From an uncultured Phycisphaerales bacterium (GTDB lineage: Bacteria; Planctomycetota; Phycisphaerae; Sedimentisphaerales; Anaerohalosphaeraceae), in NCBI GenBank assembly GCA_937868095.1, contig CALMLO010000033.1, forward strand, positions 1-64,000: 64,000 nucleotides of DNA, read 5' to 3'. The position numbers were made by a program, and so were the translations under genes. This document shows, in pieces, positions 55,393 through 64,000 of the stretch (the first letter of the stretch is position 1; the number at the start of each line of letters is the position of its first letter). Under the pieces are notes generated by a model that was given only the letters and a program-made list of their open reading frames with translations, was not told where the DNA came from and did not search any database.

Positions 55393-55736
55393 ACATAGTC
55401 TCCGTTCATGCTGGCTGTCTGATGATCTTTATCGCTTTTTCAAATGAACAACAGAATACTTTGTTTTCGCGGCACAGGAAAGAGGGAAGGCCGGCAAAAT
55501 CAGAATTTGGGTTCGGCCGCTTTTGCAAAAACGGCAAAGAACCCGCGACTGAATGAACAATATCCAGTACAGGGACAGATGCTGGTTTCATTCTTCATCC
55601 CCAAAAACTGCAAAAGCAGGATACCTTCCCCGGCCGCCTTCTGCAAGGGGCAAGTTGGAATTTCTTGACGGTCTGCCGCAAAAGGGATACAGTGCTTTCC
55701 AATGGAAAAGACAAAAGAATCCCAAGGACCATTTCT
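55393..55736. other. Intergenic region between the SGNH and propeller genes
   Basis: 344 bases between divergent genes. The only element recognised is the rightward promoter at 55665-55693. No gene is supported. Confidence 0.5.
55665..55693 (+). promoter_or_regulatory. Promoter of the secreted propeller gene
   Basis: TTGACG (55665-55670), a 17-base spacer and TACAGT (55688-55693) end 43 bases before the ATG at 55737. Confidence 0.6.
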
Positions 55737-57326
55737 ATGAACCGTTTTCTTTCCTGGAAGGTTTTTTCGGCCGCATGGGCTATGCTCCTGTTTTCCCTGT
55801 TTTGCCGGGCGGAGGTTACAGGCCCTTTTTTTATTGAAGCCCTCGACGAGCAGACCGGTCGCGGGATCCCGCTGGTAGAACTGCGAACTACCAGCCAGAT
55901 TCGGCTTTTCACCGACAGCGGCGGGATAGCCGCATTTGACGAGATTGGCCTGATGGGGCAAAAGGTTTTCTTCTTTGTTGAATGTCCCGGCTATGAGTTT
56001 GCCGCCGACGGTTTTGGGATACGGGGAGTGGCGCTGGATACCCAGTCCGGCAAGACGGCCGTGATAAAGCTGAAACGCACCCAGATTGCAGAACGGCTGT
56101 ATCGTCTGACCGGTCAGGGGATTTACCGCGACAGCGTACTTGCCGGCCGCCGTGTGCCGATTCGGCAGCCGCTTTTGAATGCCCAGGTCTGCGGGCAGGA
56201 CTCCGTGAATAACTGCCTGTACAAAGGCCGGCTGTACTGGTTCTGGGGTGATACCGCCCGGCTGAGTTATGCCCTTGGGCATTTTGCCACTGCCGGAGCC
56301 GTCAGCGAATTGCCGGGCAAAGGCGGGCTGGACCCGGAGTACGGAGTTGACCTAACTTATTTCGTCGATGAGAGCGGCTTCAGCAAACCGATGTTTCCCC
56401 TTACCGGGCCTGGGATGGTGTGGATTGACGGCCTGATAACCGTCCCGGACGCAGAGGGGCAGGAAAAGATGCTTTGCCACTTTGCCAGAATGAAAGACCT
56501 GGGGCATTTCTATGAGCGGGGAATCGGGATGTTCAATGAGGCGGCCAATCGCTTTGAACCGATTCTGCGGGACAGTCAGCAGTTAATGCCCTATCCGGCG
56601 TGCGGCCATCCGATACCGGTGCGCTCGGAAGGGGTTTTATATTGGTATTTTGCCGTGCCTTTTCCGCTGTCGGTGCGGATGCGGGTGCAGGCGACGTTCC
56701 ATGCGGCGGCAGACCCGAATCAGTACGAAGTGCTTACCGCCCTTGGACAGCCGGCCGGACAAACGAATAGCCGATGGATCGCTTTCGGAAAATTGTGTCA
56801 GCAGATAGGCGGCCGGCAGGCAGCCCAGAAGGCCCTTGAACAGGAGCATCAAAAGGATCAGATGACAGATATAGACAGCCGCAAGCCGATTACACCGCAC
56901 GGCGGCTCTGTCTGCTGGAACCGGTGGCGGCAGCGATGGATTATGATTTTCAATCAACTCAAAGGCGAGCATTCCTACCTGGGCGAGGTCTGGTACGCCG
57001 AGGCACCCACGCCGGCAGGGCCATGGACCTGCGCTAAGAAAATTATTACACACAACCGGTATTCGCTCTACAACCCCAAGCAGCACCCGTATTTTGACCG
57101 GGACAACGGGCGGATTATTTATTTGGAAGGAACCTACAGCACCACCTTTTCCTGCGATGAAAAGCAGGCGACGCCGCGGTACGATTACAACCAGTTAATG
57201 TATCGGCTGGATTTGTCTGATGCGCGGCTGAAAGATTTGCGTGATACCACCTCTCCGGGGAATACGCTGCGGGATTCGCAGGCCCAGCCCGATGAGTCCA
57301 TTTGGGCGGGTGCGGCAAATCCGTAA
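55737..57326 (+). CDS. Secreted glycosidase-like beta-propeller protein
   Basis: 529 residues from the ATG at 55737. A signal peptide is followed by a carboxypeptidase-regulatory-like beta-sandwich (about 25-125, IPLVELRTTSQIRLFTDSGG) and then a five-bladed propeller with CGQDSVNNCLYKGRLYW and FWGDTARL, the style of DUF4185 and GH43-type proteins. PHGGSVCWNRWRQRWIM and YNPKQHPYFD are later blades. It may bind or cleave polysaccharide; catalytic residues were not assigned. Confidence 0.75.
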   Translation: MNRFLSWKVFSAAWAMLLFSLFCRAEVTGPFFIEALDEQTGRGIPLVELRTTSQIRLFTDSGGIAAFDEIGLMGQKVFFFVECPGYEFAADGFGIRGVALDTQSGKTAVIKLKRTQIAERLYRLTGQGIYRDSVLAGRRVPIRQPLLNAQVCGQDSVNNCLYKGRLYWFWGDTARLSYALGHFATAGAVSELPGKGGLDPEYGVDLTYFVDESGFSKPMFPLTGPGMVWIDGLITVPDAEGQEKMLCHFARMKDLGHFYERGIGMFNEAANRFEPILRDSQQLMPYPACGHPIPVRSEGVLYWYFAVPFPLSVRMRVQATFHAAADPNQYEVLTALGQPAGQTNSRWIAFGKLCQQIGGRQAAQKALEQEHQKDQMTDIDSRKPITPHGGSVCWNRWRQRWIMIFNQLKGEHSYLGEVWYAEAPTPAGPWTCAKKIITHNRYSLYNPKQHPYFDRDNGRIIYLEGTYSTTFSCDEKQATPRYDYNQLMYRLDLSDARLKDLRDTTSPGNTLRDSQAQPDESIWAGAANP

Positions 57327-57459
57327 ACACCGCCGGCACAATGCTGCGGGCTGCTGCAGACAAGACAAAAAATTTTCGGGCAAAATCACCCCAATGTCCT
57401 ATAAAGACGGGCCTGGAAAACAGCAGAATCAAACAGCCGTGAAAAACCACAGCAAAGCC

Positions 57460-57485
57460 AAAAACAGCCGGCCTGTTTTTGTTAT
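57460..57485. terminator. Hairpin with A and T runs, possible bidirectional terminator
   Basis: AAAAACAG (57460-57467) and CTGTTTTT (57473-57480) pair across the loop CCGGC. A TATAAT at 57483-57488 overlaps its end but lacks a good -35 box. Confidence 0.5.
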
Positions 57486-57555
57486 AATATCCTCAATTTG
57501 ATGGCTGCGATAATCACCACGGAGGGGAGAAATCAACCCATCCAAAGGGGGTACA

Positions 57556-57951
57556 ATGCAGTACAAGTATTACACAAAATCAGGCAGTGTGTATATCCGC
57601 ACGGTCGATGCCTATGGCGACACGTGGGACAGGCAGGACAAAGCAGGCCGGCCGATTCCGTTGGCCGGCGCAGTGCATCTGACACGCAGGCGCCTCCAGG
57701 AACTCATCACTGACTATCCTGTCAATGTACTCGACCGCACCGCCCTGATGAGCCGGAGTGTGGCCAGGGAATTCTTCGACGATGCCAAACGGGAAGGGAA
57801 GAAACCAATCTCTCAAAGTGAAGAATCCCTTATCTTCTTTCTGCTCGACCTCGGCGACGGCAAGTACAGTATCGGCTACAGCAGCCCTGTAGAACGAGTC
57901 GAAATCCGTGAGCAGACAGAAAAGCCCGAAGGGGCCAAAATCAGGTACTAA
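57556..57951 (+). CDS. Small conserved-looking protein of unknown function
   Basis: 131 residues, not recognised. GGGGG lies just before the ATG. It is soluble and mixed alpha/beta (YKYYTKSGSVYIRTVDAYGD, then LTRRRLQELI and SLIFFLLDLGDGKYSIGY), with no signal peptide or membrane helix. It stands alone, convergent with the alcohol dehydrogenase gene 76 bases away. Confidence 0.65.
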   Translation: MQYKYYTKSGSVYIRTVDAYGDTWDRQDKAGRPIPLAGAVHLTRRRLQELITDYPVNVLDRTALMSRSVAREFFDDAKREGKKPISQSEESLIFFLLDLGDGKYSIGYSSPVERVEIREQTEKPEGAKIRY

Positions 57952-58027
57952 AGAACTCAAACACAAAAGCATCGGCTCTGGCTGACAAAACAACGGATTT
58001 TATCTGCTGCTCCAAAAACAGCATTCT

Positions 58028-59182
58028 TTAGAGGCACAGGTTCAGAATTTCTTCCACCTGCGGAGCGCCGATGTTGTTGTGTTCTCCCATCAGCGTGCCG
58101 CGCTGACGGAAACGCTCTACCACTTTTTGAATATCGGCCTTTGAAATGCCGAAGTCGCTTAACTGAGTGGGCATGCCGATGGAATGGAAGAACTGAACCG
58201 TCTTTTCAATCGCTGCCTTCGCCTGCGAGGTTTCGTCGCCTTCGGTGATATGCCAGACCCGTCGGGCCAGTTGAGCCAGTTTGCCTTTTTTGTTTTCAAA
58301 CTGATGCTTCCAGACGCCGGGTAAAACAATCGCCAGCGATTCGGCATGGGCCACGCCGAAAAACGCGGTCAGTTCATGGCCGATGCCGTGGGTGCTCCAA
58401 TCTTCGACGACGCCGCGGCTCAGACTTCCGTTGAGAGCCCACGTAGCCGACCACATAAAGGTGGCCCGACTGTCATAATCCTGTTTGTTGAGCACGTCGT
58501 CGGCCACGTCCAGAAGCGTCCGGACGACCGCCTCGGCCTGACGGTCCTGCAGAGGGGTATTTACGCTGTAGGTTGCATACTGCTCCATCACATGGACAAA
58601 GGCATCGACCAGCCCGTTGCGCAACTGCTTTTTCGGCAGGGAATAGGTCACTTCGGGGTCCAGAATAGAAAAAACCGGATAAACCAGCGGGCTGTAAAAG
58701 CCCAGTTTTTCCTGACTGCTCCGGCGGGAGATGACGGCGTTGGCGTTCATTTCCGAGCCGGTGGCCGGCAGCGTCAGCACATCGCCCAGCGGCAGAGCCG
58801 ATTTTACGCAGGCACCGCCGGTGGCAAGAATCTCCCAGGGATCGAGGCCCTGATAACAGCAGGCGGCTGCAATGAATTTGGTCGCGTCCAGCACCGACCC
58901 GCCGCCGACCGCCAGGAGAAAGTCAACCTTTTCTGTCTTGATTTTCTCGACGGCCTTCATACATGTCTCATAAAGCGGGTTGGGTTCGATTCCGGAAAAC
59001 TCGACCCACCGAAACCCCTTTAATCCCTGAACCACCTGCTCATAAACGCCGTTTTTCTTAATCGAACCTGTGCCGTATATCATCATTACTTTCTTACCGG
59101 CTGGGATATACTTGCCGACATTAGGAATGTTCCCTTTTCCAAAAACGATACGAACCGGATTAAAAAATTCGAAATTGTTCAT
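58028..59182 (-). CDS. Iron-containing alcohol dehydrogenase (BdhA/YqhD-like)
   Basis: 384 residues from the ATG at 59182, chosen for the AGGA before it. The N-terminal dinucleotide domain has IYGTGSIKKNGVY and GGGSVLDATKFIAA. The metal ligands are Asp and His in NGLVDAFVHVMEQY, and His in GIGHELTAFFGVAHAE. The YqhD-like group uses NADPH to reduce aldehydes, often for detoxification. It is divergent from ffh. Confidence 0.94.
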   Translation of the reverse strand: MNNFEFFNPVRIVFGKGNIPNVGKYIPAGKKVMMIYGTGSIKKNGVYEQVVQGLKGFRWVEFSGIEPNPLYETCMKAVEKIKTEKVDFLLAVGGGSVLDATKFIAAACCYQGLDPWEILATGGACVKSALPLGDVLTLPATGSEMNANAVISRRSSQEKLGFYSPLVYPVFSILDPEVTYSLPKKQLRNGLVDAFVHVMEQYATYSVNTPLQDRQAEAVVRTLLDVADDVLNKQDYDSRATFMWSATWALNGSLSRGVVEDWSTHGIGHELTAFFGVAHAESLAIVLPGVWKHQFENKKGKLAQLARRVWHITEGDETSQAKAAIEKTVQFFHSIGMPTQLSDFGISKADIQKVVERFRQRGTLMGEHNNIGAPQVEEILNLCL

Positions 59183-59341
59183 TTTGAAATCCTTTCCTAT
59201 GGATAAACTTTTTGCCAATTATCCTGAAATTGAACAAAATAGCAAGAGCAGGTGTGAACGCTTTATTGTCCCAGAAGGCGACGGGAAAAATCTTGTTATA
59301 GAAAAGAAAGCGTCTTTTTCGCCGCCAGCGGGCTTTTGTCC

Positions 59342-59370
59342 TTGCAAAAAGCGTTTCTTTTCCGTACAAT
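59342..59370 (+). promoter_or_regulatory. Promoter of ffh
   Basis: TTGCAA (59342-59347), a 17-base spacer and TACAAT (59365-59370) lie about 70 bases before the TTG start at 59440. Confidence 0.55.
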
Positions 59371-59439
59371 TCTTCGTTTTCGCAGGGAGTCCCTGCGCAG
59401 ATTCATCTTTGGTTGGAAGCAAAACCGGAGTACCAAGAA

Positions 59440-60852
59440 TTGTTTGACGCCTTAACCAGTAAGTTTAATTCGATTTTTCATTCGCTTTCCGGACGGGGGC
59501 GCATCACGGAGGCCAACGTCTCCGATGCGATGCACGAAGTGCGCAAGGCCCTGCTTGAGGCCGATGTAAACTACCACGTCGTAAAACAGTTCTGCAAAGA
59601 TGTTCAGCAGGCGGCCCTTGGCGCCGAGGTGATCAAGAGTCTTCGGCCCGGTCAGGTGATGGTTAAAATCGTCCACGACGAACTGGTGAAACTGATGGGG
59701 CCTGTCGATACCCGCATCTATTTCGTCTCGCCTGGGCCGACGGTGATTCTGCTGGCGGGCCTGCAGGGTTCAGGCAAAACCACCACCGCTGCCAAACTGG
59801 CTCAATATCTTATAGCCAAAGACAAAAAGCCATGTCTGGTTGCCGACGACCTCCAGCGTCCGGCTGCTATCGACCAGCTCGAAACGCTCGGAAACCAAAT
59901 CGGGGTGCCTGTTTATACCGAACGCGACACCTCCGATGCCGTCAAGGTTGCCCGCAAGGGCATCGAGTACGCCCGCCAGAACGGCTGCGATGTTGTGGTG
60001 CTTGATACGGCCGGCCGTCTTCATATTGATGAAGAAATGATGCAGCAAATCGAAAACATCGCCAAGGCCGTCAGCCCTCATCAGATTTATCTGGTTTGCG
60101 ATGCCATGACCGGCCAGGATGCCGTCAATTCGGCCAAGGCCTTCAATGAGCGGCTGGAACTGGACGGCGTTATCCTGACCAAACTGGACGGCGATGCCCG
60201 CGGCGGTGCAGCCCTGAGCGTCAAAGCCGTTACCGGCAAACCCATCAAGTTCATCGGCGTCGGCGAAAAACTTGACAAACTCGAGGAGTTTCACCCCGAC
60301 CGGATGGCCGGACGAATCCTCGGCATGGGCGATGTAGTCACCCTCGTCGAAAAGGCCCAGGAACAATTCGATGCCGAAGAGGCCCAGAAAATGCAGGTCA
60401 AAATGGCCAAAGGCACCTTCGGTTTCGATGACTTTTTAAAGCAGATGCAGACCCTTAAAAAAATGGGCGGCATCGCTTCCATGCTCAAACTTCTGCCCGG
60501 AATGGGCCAGTTGGGCGAATTGGATGTGGACGAGCGGGAAATCAACCGGATGGAAGGGATTGTTCATTCGATGACGCCGGAGGAGCGGCGGGACCCGGAC
60601 ATCATTGATGCTTCACGGCGCCGCCGCATTGCCCGCGGCTGCGGCCGCGATGCGCAGGAAGTTGCATCCCTGATTAAAACCTTCAAGCGCACCCGCGACT
60701 TGATGAAGTCTCTTTCCGGCGGAGCCATGGGCGGCTTTAAAAGTTTATTTACCGGCAAAGTGGATATGTTCAGCGCCTTAAACGGCGGACGGAAAGTTAA
60801 ACAGCGTTCGACGCGAAAACGGCCGCCCCGGCGGAAAAAACAGCGGCGTTAA
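59440..60852 (+). CDS. ffh: Signal recognition particle protein Ffh
   Basis: 470 residues from a TTG at 59440, preferred because CGGAG lies 10 bases upstream and the protein then starts FDALTSKFNSIF like other Ffh; a TTG at 59413 has no ribosome site. The NG domain has GLQGSGKTTTAAKL, DDLQRPAAIDQL, DTAGRLHIDEEMM and TKLDGDARGGAALS. The M domain has GFDDFLKQMQ, RMEGIVHSMTPEER and the signal-RNA motif SRRRRIARGCG, ending in a basic tail. It targets membrane proteins with 4.5S RNA and FtsY. No 4.5S RNA gene was recognised in the window. Confidence 0.97.
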   Translation: MFDALTSKFNSIFHSLSGRGRITEANVSDAMHEVRKALLEADVNYHVVKQFCKDVQQAALGAEVIKSLRPGQVMVKIVHDELVKLMGPVDTRIYFVSPGPTVILLAGLQGSGKTTTAAKLAQYLIAKDKKPCLVADDLQRPAAIDQLETLGNQIGVPVYTERDTSDAVKVARKGIEYARQNGCDVVVLDTAGRLHIDEEMMQQIENIAKAVSPHQIYLVCDAMTGQDAVNSAKAFNERLELDGVILTKLDGDARGGAALSVKAVTGKPIKFIGVGEKLDKLEEFHPDRMAGRILGMGDVVTLVEKAQEQFDAEEAQKMQVKMAKGTFGFDDFLKQMQTLKKMGGIASMLKLLPGMGQLGELDVDEREINRMEGIVHSMTPEERRDPDIIDASRRRRIARGCGRDAQEVASLIKTFKRTRDLMKSLSGGAMGGFKSLFTGKVDMFSALNGGRKVKQRSTRKRPPRRKKQRR

Positions 60853-60853
60853 G

Positions 60854-61171
60854 ATGACGGTCGAGGAATATTTAAAAGCCCTGGAACGCTTCATTGATGA
60901 CCCATACGGCCGGCAGATTCGCACCTGCTTTGCGGGGATAGACGGGCAAAGCGAACTGGCGATCCTTCAGGCCCCCAGCCGAGGGGAGTATGAGCAGCTG
61001 GCACGGGCGGTGATGCGGATGACGCCGGAAGAAAAAGAGACGGCCGAGCAGTTGAGTCAGCAGCAGGTAGAGCGGCTGGCCCGTCAGGCCGACGCGGACC
61101 CGGCTCTTTTGGCCATTTTTCTGAACGGCTATGCCCTTCAGAAAAAGAAGGCAGGTAAAAAAACGGTGTAG
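60854..61171 (+). CDS. Small acidic-helical protein between ffh and rpsP
   Basis: 105 residues, not recognised. It starts one base after the ffh stop and is therefore coupled to it. It is predicted helical (EEYLKALERFIDDPYG, MTPEEKETAEQLSQQQVERLARQ) with a basic end. In many bacteria a KH-domain protein occupies a nearby slot in this operon, but no GXXG motif is present here. Confidence 0.7.
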   Translation: MTVEEYLKALERFIDDPYGRQIRTCFAGIDGQSELAILQAPSRGEYEQLARAVMRMTPEEKETAEQLSQQQVERLARQADADPALLAIFLNGYALQKKKAGKKTV

Positions 61172-61190
61172 GGCAGATTACTTTCTGCCC
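61171..61190 (+). promoter_or_regulatory. First hairpin in the rpsP leader
   Basis: GGGCAG (61171-61176) and CTGCCC (61185-61190) with an 8-base loop begin at the stop codon of the small gene. There is no T-run, so it is more likely a processing or stabilising hairpin than a terminator. Confidence 0.4.
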
Positions 61191-61210
61191 AGGAATGGAT
61201 TGAAAACCTG

Positions 61211-61241
61211 TTTTGCCCTCGGCATTGGGCCGACGGCAAAA
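61211..61241 (+). promoter_or_regulatory. Long hairpin just upstream of the rpsP ribosome site
   Basis: TTTTGCC-C-TCGGC (61211-61223) pairs with GCCGA-C-GGCAAAA (61229-61241) around a 5-base loop: 12 pairs with a single C-C mismatch. The Shine-Dalgarno-like AAAGAAAGG starts about 12 bases after it. It may be a translational control element of the ribosomal-protein operon. Confidence 0.55.
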
Positions 61242-61270
61242 ATTGATCATAAAAAGAAAGGAAAACAGAC

Positions 61271-61654
61271 ATGGCAGTAAAAATCAGAATGACCCGAATG
61301 GGTCGGCGGCACCGGCCGTTCTACCGCATCAATGCGGTGGAGGTTCGCACGCCGCGCGACGGACGAATCCTCGAAAAACTCGGCCATTATGACCCCATCG
61401 AGAAGGACCCCGCCAAGCAGGTGGTTCTCAACCTCGAGCGGGTTCGCTACTGGATTGGGCAAGGTGCTCTGGCTTCCGACACGGTAGCGCAAATACTGAA
61501 GAAGCAGGGTGTTTCCTGTCTGGATTATGAAGAAAAACTGAAACGGCGGCAGCGGGCCCTTGAAATCGCCCGCAAGAAAGGCGTGCCGTTTACCAAGGCG
61601 GAAAAAGCCGCGGCCGGTCTTCTGACCGAACAAAAAAAGGGCAACGGCAATTAA
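61271..61654 (+). CDS. rpsP: 30S ribosomal protein S16
   Basis: 127 residues, beginning AVKIRMTRMGRRHRPFYRI with DGRILEKLGHYDP, both typical of S16. The C-terminal 40 residues extend beyond the common 80-90-residue core and are Lys/Ala-rich. It heads the classical rpsP-trmD-rplS cluster; trmD starts 12 bases downstream. Confidence 0.97.
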   Translation: MAVKIRMTRMGRRHRPFYRINAVEVRTPRDGRILEKLGHYDPIEKDPAKQVVLNLERVRYWIGQGALASDTVAQILKKQGVSCLDYEEKLKRRQRALEIARKKGVPFTKAEKAAAGLLTEQKKGNGN

Positions 61655-61666
61655 GCCCGAATTTGT

Positions 61667-62389
61667 ATGAGAATCGATGTCCTGACTCTGTTTCCGGAGA
61701 TGTTCGAGTCGCCTTTAAACCACTCGATTCTGAAACGGGCACAGGAGCAGGGTATCGTTGAAATTGCTCTTTGGAATATTCGAGATTTTACCACAGACAA
61801 ATACCGCAAGGTGGATGACAAGCCCTATGGGGGCGGGCCGGGAATGGTGATGATGTGCCAGCCGGTCTTTGAGGCCTTCCGGCATGTTCGTGCGGCGGCT
61901 GCGGAGCCGGGACGAGTGCTGCTGCTGAGCCCGCAGGGCCGGCTGTTTACTCAGGAAAAGGCCGTCTCCCTCAGCCGCGAACCTCGGCTGATTCTGATTG
62001 CCGGACGCTACGAGGGCTTCGATGAACGCATCCGCATCGGTCTGGGAGCCGAGCAGCTGTCGATCGGCGATTATGTACTTACCGGCGGCGAATTGCCCGC
62101 TATGGTGGTCATTGATGCTGTCGTCCGTCTGCTCGACGGCGCACTGGGCGACGGGGCTTCCGCCGCTGATGAATCCTTCAGTGAGGGACTGCTCGAATAC
62201 CCCCAGTACACCCGGCCGGAAGAGTTTGAAGGGATGAAAGTCCCGGACATTCTCCTCAGCGGGGATCACGGGCGGATTGCTCAGTGGCGAAATCAGCAGC
62301 GCATCGAGAGAACCAGGCAATTTCGACCGGACTTGTGGGAACAGTACGAAGCCCGTAAGAAAAACAGGAAAGACTCTGAAACACAATAA
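61667..62389 (+). CDS. trmD: tRNA (guanine-37 N1) methyltransferase
   Basis: 240 residues. The knotted SPOUT fold is marked by [43 protein letters not shown] and [15 protein letters not shown], with the C-terminal domain [19 protein letters not shown]. It methylates G37 of tRNAs next to the anticodon and prevents frameshifting. Confidence 0.98.
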   Translation: MRIDVLTLFPEMFESPLNHSILKRAQEQGIVEIALWNIRDFTTDKYRKVDDKPYGGGPGMVMMCQPVFEAFRHVRAAAAEPGRVLLLSPQGRLFTQEKAVSLSREPRLILIAGRYEGFDERIRIGLGAEQLSIGDYVLTGGELPAMVVIDAVVRLLDGALGDGASAADESFSEGLLEYPQYTRPEEFEGMKVPDILLSGDHGRIAQWRNQQRIERTRQFRPDLWEQYEARKKNRKDSETQ

Positions 62390-62406
62390 AAGCAGGAGAA
62401 CTAACC

Positions 62407-62775
62407 GTGAAAAAAGATTTGATAGACGCAGTTGAAAATAAAAGCCGCAAAAAAGAGATTCCCTATTTCGAAATCGGAGACACCGTGGATGTGCACTGCC
62501 GCATCGAAGAAGGCGGCAAGACGCGCGTCCAGGTTTTCAGCGGCATTGTAATTGCCCGCAAAGGACGGGGAATGAATGAGATGTTTACCGTCCGGCGAAT
62601 CGTCAGCGACGAAGGCGTCGAGCGTACTTTTCCGCTTCATTCGCCCAACATTGTGGACATCAAGCCGCTCCGCAGCGGCAAGGTGCGCCGTGCCAAACTT
62701 TACTACCTCCGGGAGCGCAGCGGCAAGAGCGTGCGGCTGCCCAAGCGGCACAGCAAACACACAGCCACTACATAG
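62407..62775 (+). CDS. rplS: 50S ribosomal protein L19
   Basis: 122 residues from a GTG start preceded by [51 protein letters not shown] and [10 protein letters not shown] are L19 signatures. It sits at the 30S-50S interface. It is the third gene of the rpsP operon. Confidence 0.97.
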   Translation: MKKDLIDAVENKSRKKEIPYFEIGDTVDVHCRIEEGGKTRVQVFSGIVIARKGRGMNEMFTVRRIVSDEGVERTFPLHSPNIVDIKPLRSGKVRRAKLYYLRERSGKSVRLPKRHSKHTATT

Positions 62776-62791
62776 CCGGCAGAGGCGGTGA

Positions 62792-63190
62792 ATGTTTCTG
62801 TTCGGCACCCGTGCGCGTTTGCTGGCCGATCCGAAGAAACTCGGACGCTGGGGACAGCGCCAGGCCGAACGATTTCTTCGGCGAAACGGCTGGCAGATGC
62901 TGGCACGGAACTTCGCCGCCGGCAGCGGTGAAATCGACTTGATTGCCGCCAGCCGCAGCGGCACTATTGCTTTTGTAGAAGTGAAGACCCGGCGAAGCGA
63001 AGCGTTTGCCCCGGCGGTCTCCGCCGTCAACTATCGAAAACAGCAAAAACTCATCCGAACCGCAAAGTGCTTTCTGAGACAATACAAACTCTCCGATTGC
63101 CCTTTGCGGTTCGATGTGATTACGGTCATTCTTCCGAGGCAGGGTCCGCCGCAGATTCGGCACTATCCGGCCGCCTTTCGTCCGAGCTGA
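62792..63190 (+). CDS. yraN: YraN-family (UPF0102) nuclease-like protein
   Basis: 132 residues with the family core GQRQAERFLRRNGWQMLARN, GEIDLIAASRSG and VEVKTRRS, a restriction-endonuclease-like fold with Glu, Asp and the E-V-K triad in place. The function is unsettled, but the gene often follows rplS. It converges on the PH-domain gene with one base between them. Confidence 0.94.
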   Translation: MFLFGTRARLLADPKKLGRWGQRQAERFLRRNGWQMLARNFAAGSGEIDLIAASRSGTIAFVEVKTRRSEAFAPAVSAVNYRKQQKLIRTAKCFLRQYKLSDCPLRFDVITVILPRQGPPQIRHYPAAFRPS

Positions 63191-63191
63191 C

Positions 63192-63917
63192 TCATTCAAG
63201 ATGGACAACGCCATGTTTGCGGTCGGCTACTAACGAAGCGGATTTAATGTAATCATAAAGTTCACGCGGCCGGCGGACTTTTTCAAACTCAAAGACAGGG
63301 TCGGTCTTGTCCTGCGTCATCAAGGTAACCTTCCCGATACCCAGCAGGCAATCCAGCAAAGAACGATGCAGTTTGATATCAATCACCCGAAACATATCCA
63401 GATTGTCCACCTTTCGATTGAAAACGCCGCGATTCCACTCAATTCGGTCCGGCGTTATCTGATAAAGAATGCTCTTTAAATACAGCGCCTTGTACAAAAT
63501 CTTCATTAGAGCCACTACGACGAACAGCGCCCCTGCCCAATGAGCGGCCTTGCAAGCCAGACGCACTGATTCCTGCGCAGCCGTCTGCTCTCCCAAATAT
63601 TTTTCAAAGGGTATCATCAGAGCAATCCCAACGGCCGCAATCAGCAAACCGGATAAGAAGGTGCCGGCCATTCCCCACAAAGAAGGCACCACCCGCATCG
63701 GAGTTGTGCAGGCCGGCCCTGAATCGGTCTTCTGAGCCGCCGGTGTTTCTGAAGGGGCCGGCCGGATTGGCCGACGCAGCCCGCCCACATGGTGCGAGAC
63801 CGGCAGCGAATCCTCATCCTCCGTCAGGAACTCTTTGCAATAACGGCATTTCACGGCATCTGCAAGAATCATCTCGCCGCAGAATGGACACGGCTTTGTT
63901 TTTCGCGGATTTTCCAC
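63192..63917 (-). CDS. Zinc-ribbon and bacterial PH-domain membrane protein
   Basis: 241 residues from a GTG at 63917, chosen for the strong AAAGGAG five bases upstream. A zinc ribbon CPFCGEMILADAVKCRYCKEF opens the protein. Two membrane helices follow (about 85-110 and 128-155), then a bPH_2 domain (ITPDRIEWNRGVFNRKVDNLDMFRVIDIKL). Such proteins are membrane-bound with unknown ligands. Confidence 0.85.
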   Translation of the reverse strand: MENPRKTKPCPFCGEMILADAVKCRYCKEFLTEDEDSLPVSHHVGGLRRPIRPAPSETPAAQKTDSGPACTTPMRVVPSLWGMAGTFLSGLLIAAVGIALMIPFEKYLGEQTAAQESVRLACKAAHWAGALFVVVALMKILYKALYLKSILYQITPDRIEWNRGVFNRKVDNLDMFRVIDIKLHRSLLDCLLGIGKVTLMTQDKTDPVFEFEKVRRPRELYDYIKSASLVADRKHGVVHLE

Positions 63918-64000
63918 AAAAACTCCTTTCCAAATTCTGATATGAAAGGATTCTTCTCTTTTCAACCATCGTCGAGTTTCGTGTTATCTCTTGAAAAACC
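63918..64000. other. Window edge upstream of the PH-domain gene
   Basis: 83 bases up to the end of the window. They hold the ribosome site of the leftward gene and no other recognisable feature. Confidence 0.4.

Noticed and set aside
1-64000. tRNA genes, 4.5S RNA and CRISPR repeats
   Set aside because: No T-loop/acceptor pattern or regular repeat-spacer array was found in the intergenic gaps; the few GGTTCGA matches lie inside protein genes.

Overview
The window is bacterial chromosome, gene-dense and moderately GC-rich. It looks like a planctomycete, most likely of the Phycisphaerae (Sedimentisphaerales-like) type. This placement is inferred from protein character: an A/V-type ATPase operon (A-B-D), secreted proteins with the VNLADFAQLAQQWL-type dockerin-like repeat, an N-terminal fragment of a planctomycete FecR-style anti-sigma protein, carboxynorspermidine synthase, a SpoIVB-type S55 peptidase and cellodextrin phosphorolysis. 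No rRNA, tRNA, CRISPR array or complete insertion sequence was seen.

Layout. 1-3.9 kb: end of a V-type ATPase operon, closed by a terminator. 4-10.4 kb: a polytopic TPR-like membrane protein, then a three-gene set that I read as a membrane-tethered Hsp70 system (GrpE-like exchange factor with two membrane helices, lidless Hsp70, and a membrane-anchored TerB/J-like protein lacking HPD). 10.3-14 kb: GH94 phosphorylase and secreted GH5 glucanase. 14-17 kb: a degraded zone with a FecR N-terminal fragment, a stop-interrupted dockerin remnant, the carboxynorspermidine synthase gene, an inverted pair of about 55-60 bp repeats and a second short repeat in three copies. 17-23 kb: type I restriction-modification operon hsdR-hsdS-orfX-hsdM, locally AT-rich and probably acquired. 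23-31 kb: recG, TrkH/TrkA-type potassium uptake, a HAD phosphatase and an MsbA-like ABC exporter. 31-41.4 kb: a large secreted multidomain protein, rluD with a TPR membrane protein, then an operon of S55 peptidase, secreted beta-propeller and class I fumarase alpha subunit. 41.5-44.7 kb: leftward DRTGG ATPase, MgtC-like protein, a ThyX-like conserved protein and an O6-alkylguanine-DNA alkyltransferase. 44.8-49.5 kb: pheA, tpiA, secG, yicC, gmk, rpoZ and a stand-alone coaC. 49.6-59.2 kb: small membrane protein, dsbD, an asparagine-synthetase-like ligase without the glutaminase cysteine, nth, an SGNH esterase lipoprotein, a secreted beta-propeller protein, a small unknown protein and an iron-type alcohol dehydrogenase. 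59.4-64 kb: ffh, a small unknown gene, rpsP-trmD-rplS-yraN, and a zinc-ribbon/PH membrane protein.

The most promising candidate for an undescribed system is the GrpE-like/Hsp70/DjlA-like triad at 6266-10379. It has its own good promoter, and both putative co-chaperones are predicted to be membrane-bound. Next are the repeat-bearing degraded zone around 14-17 kb, the S55-propeller-fumarase operon, and the glutaminase-dead asparagine-synthetase-like ligase. Family calls were made by reading protein motifs without database searches. Promoters and terminators were found by eye and are weaker claims than the genes.
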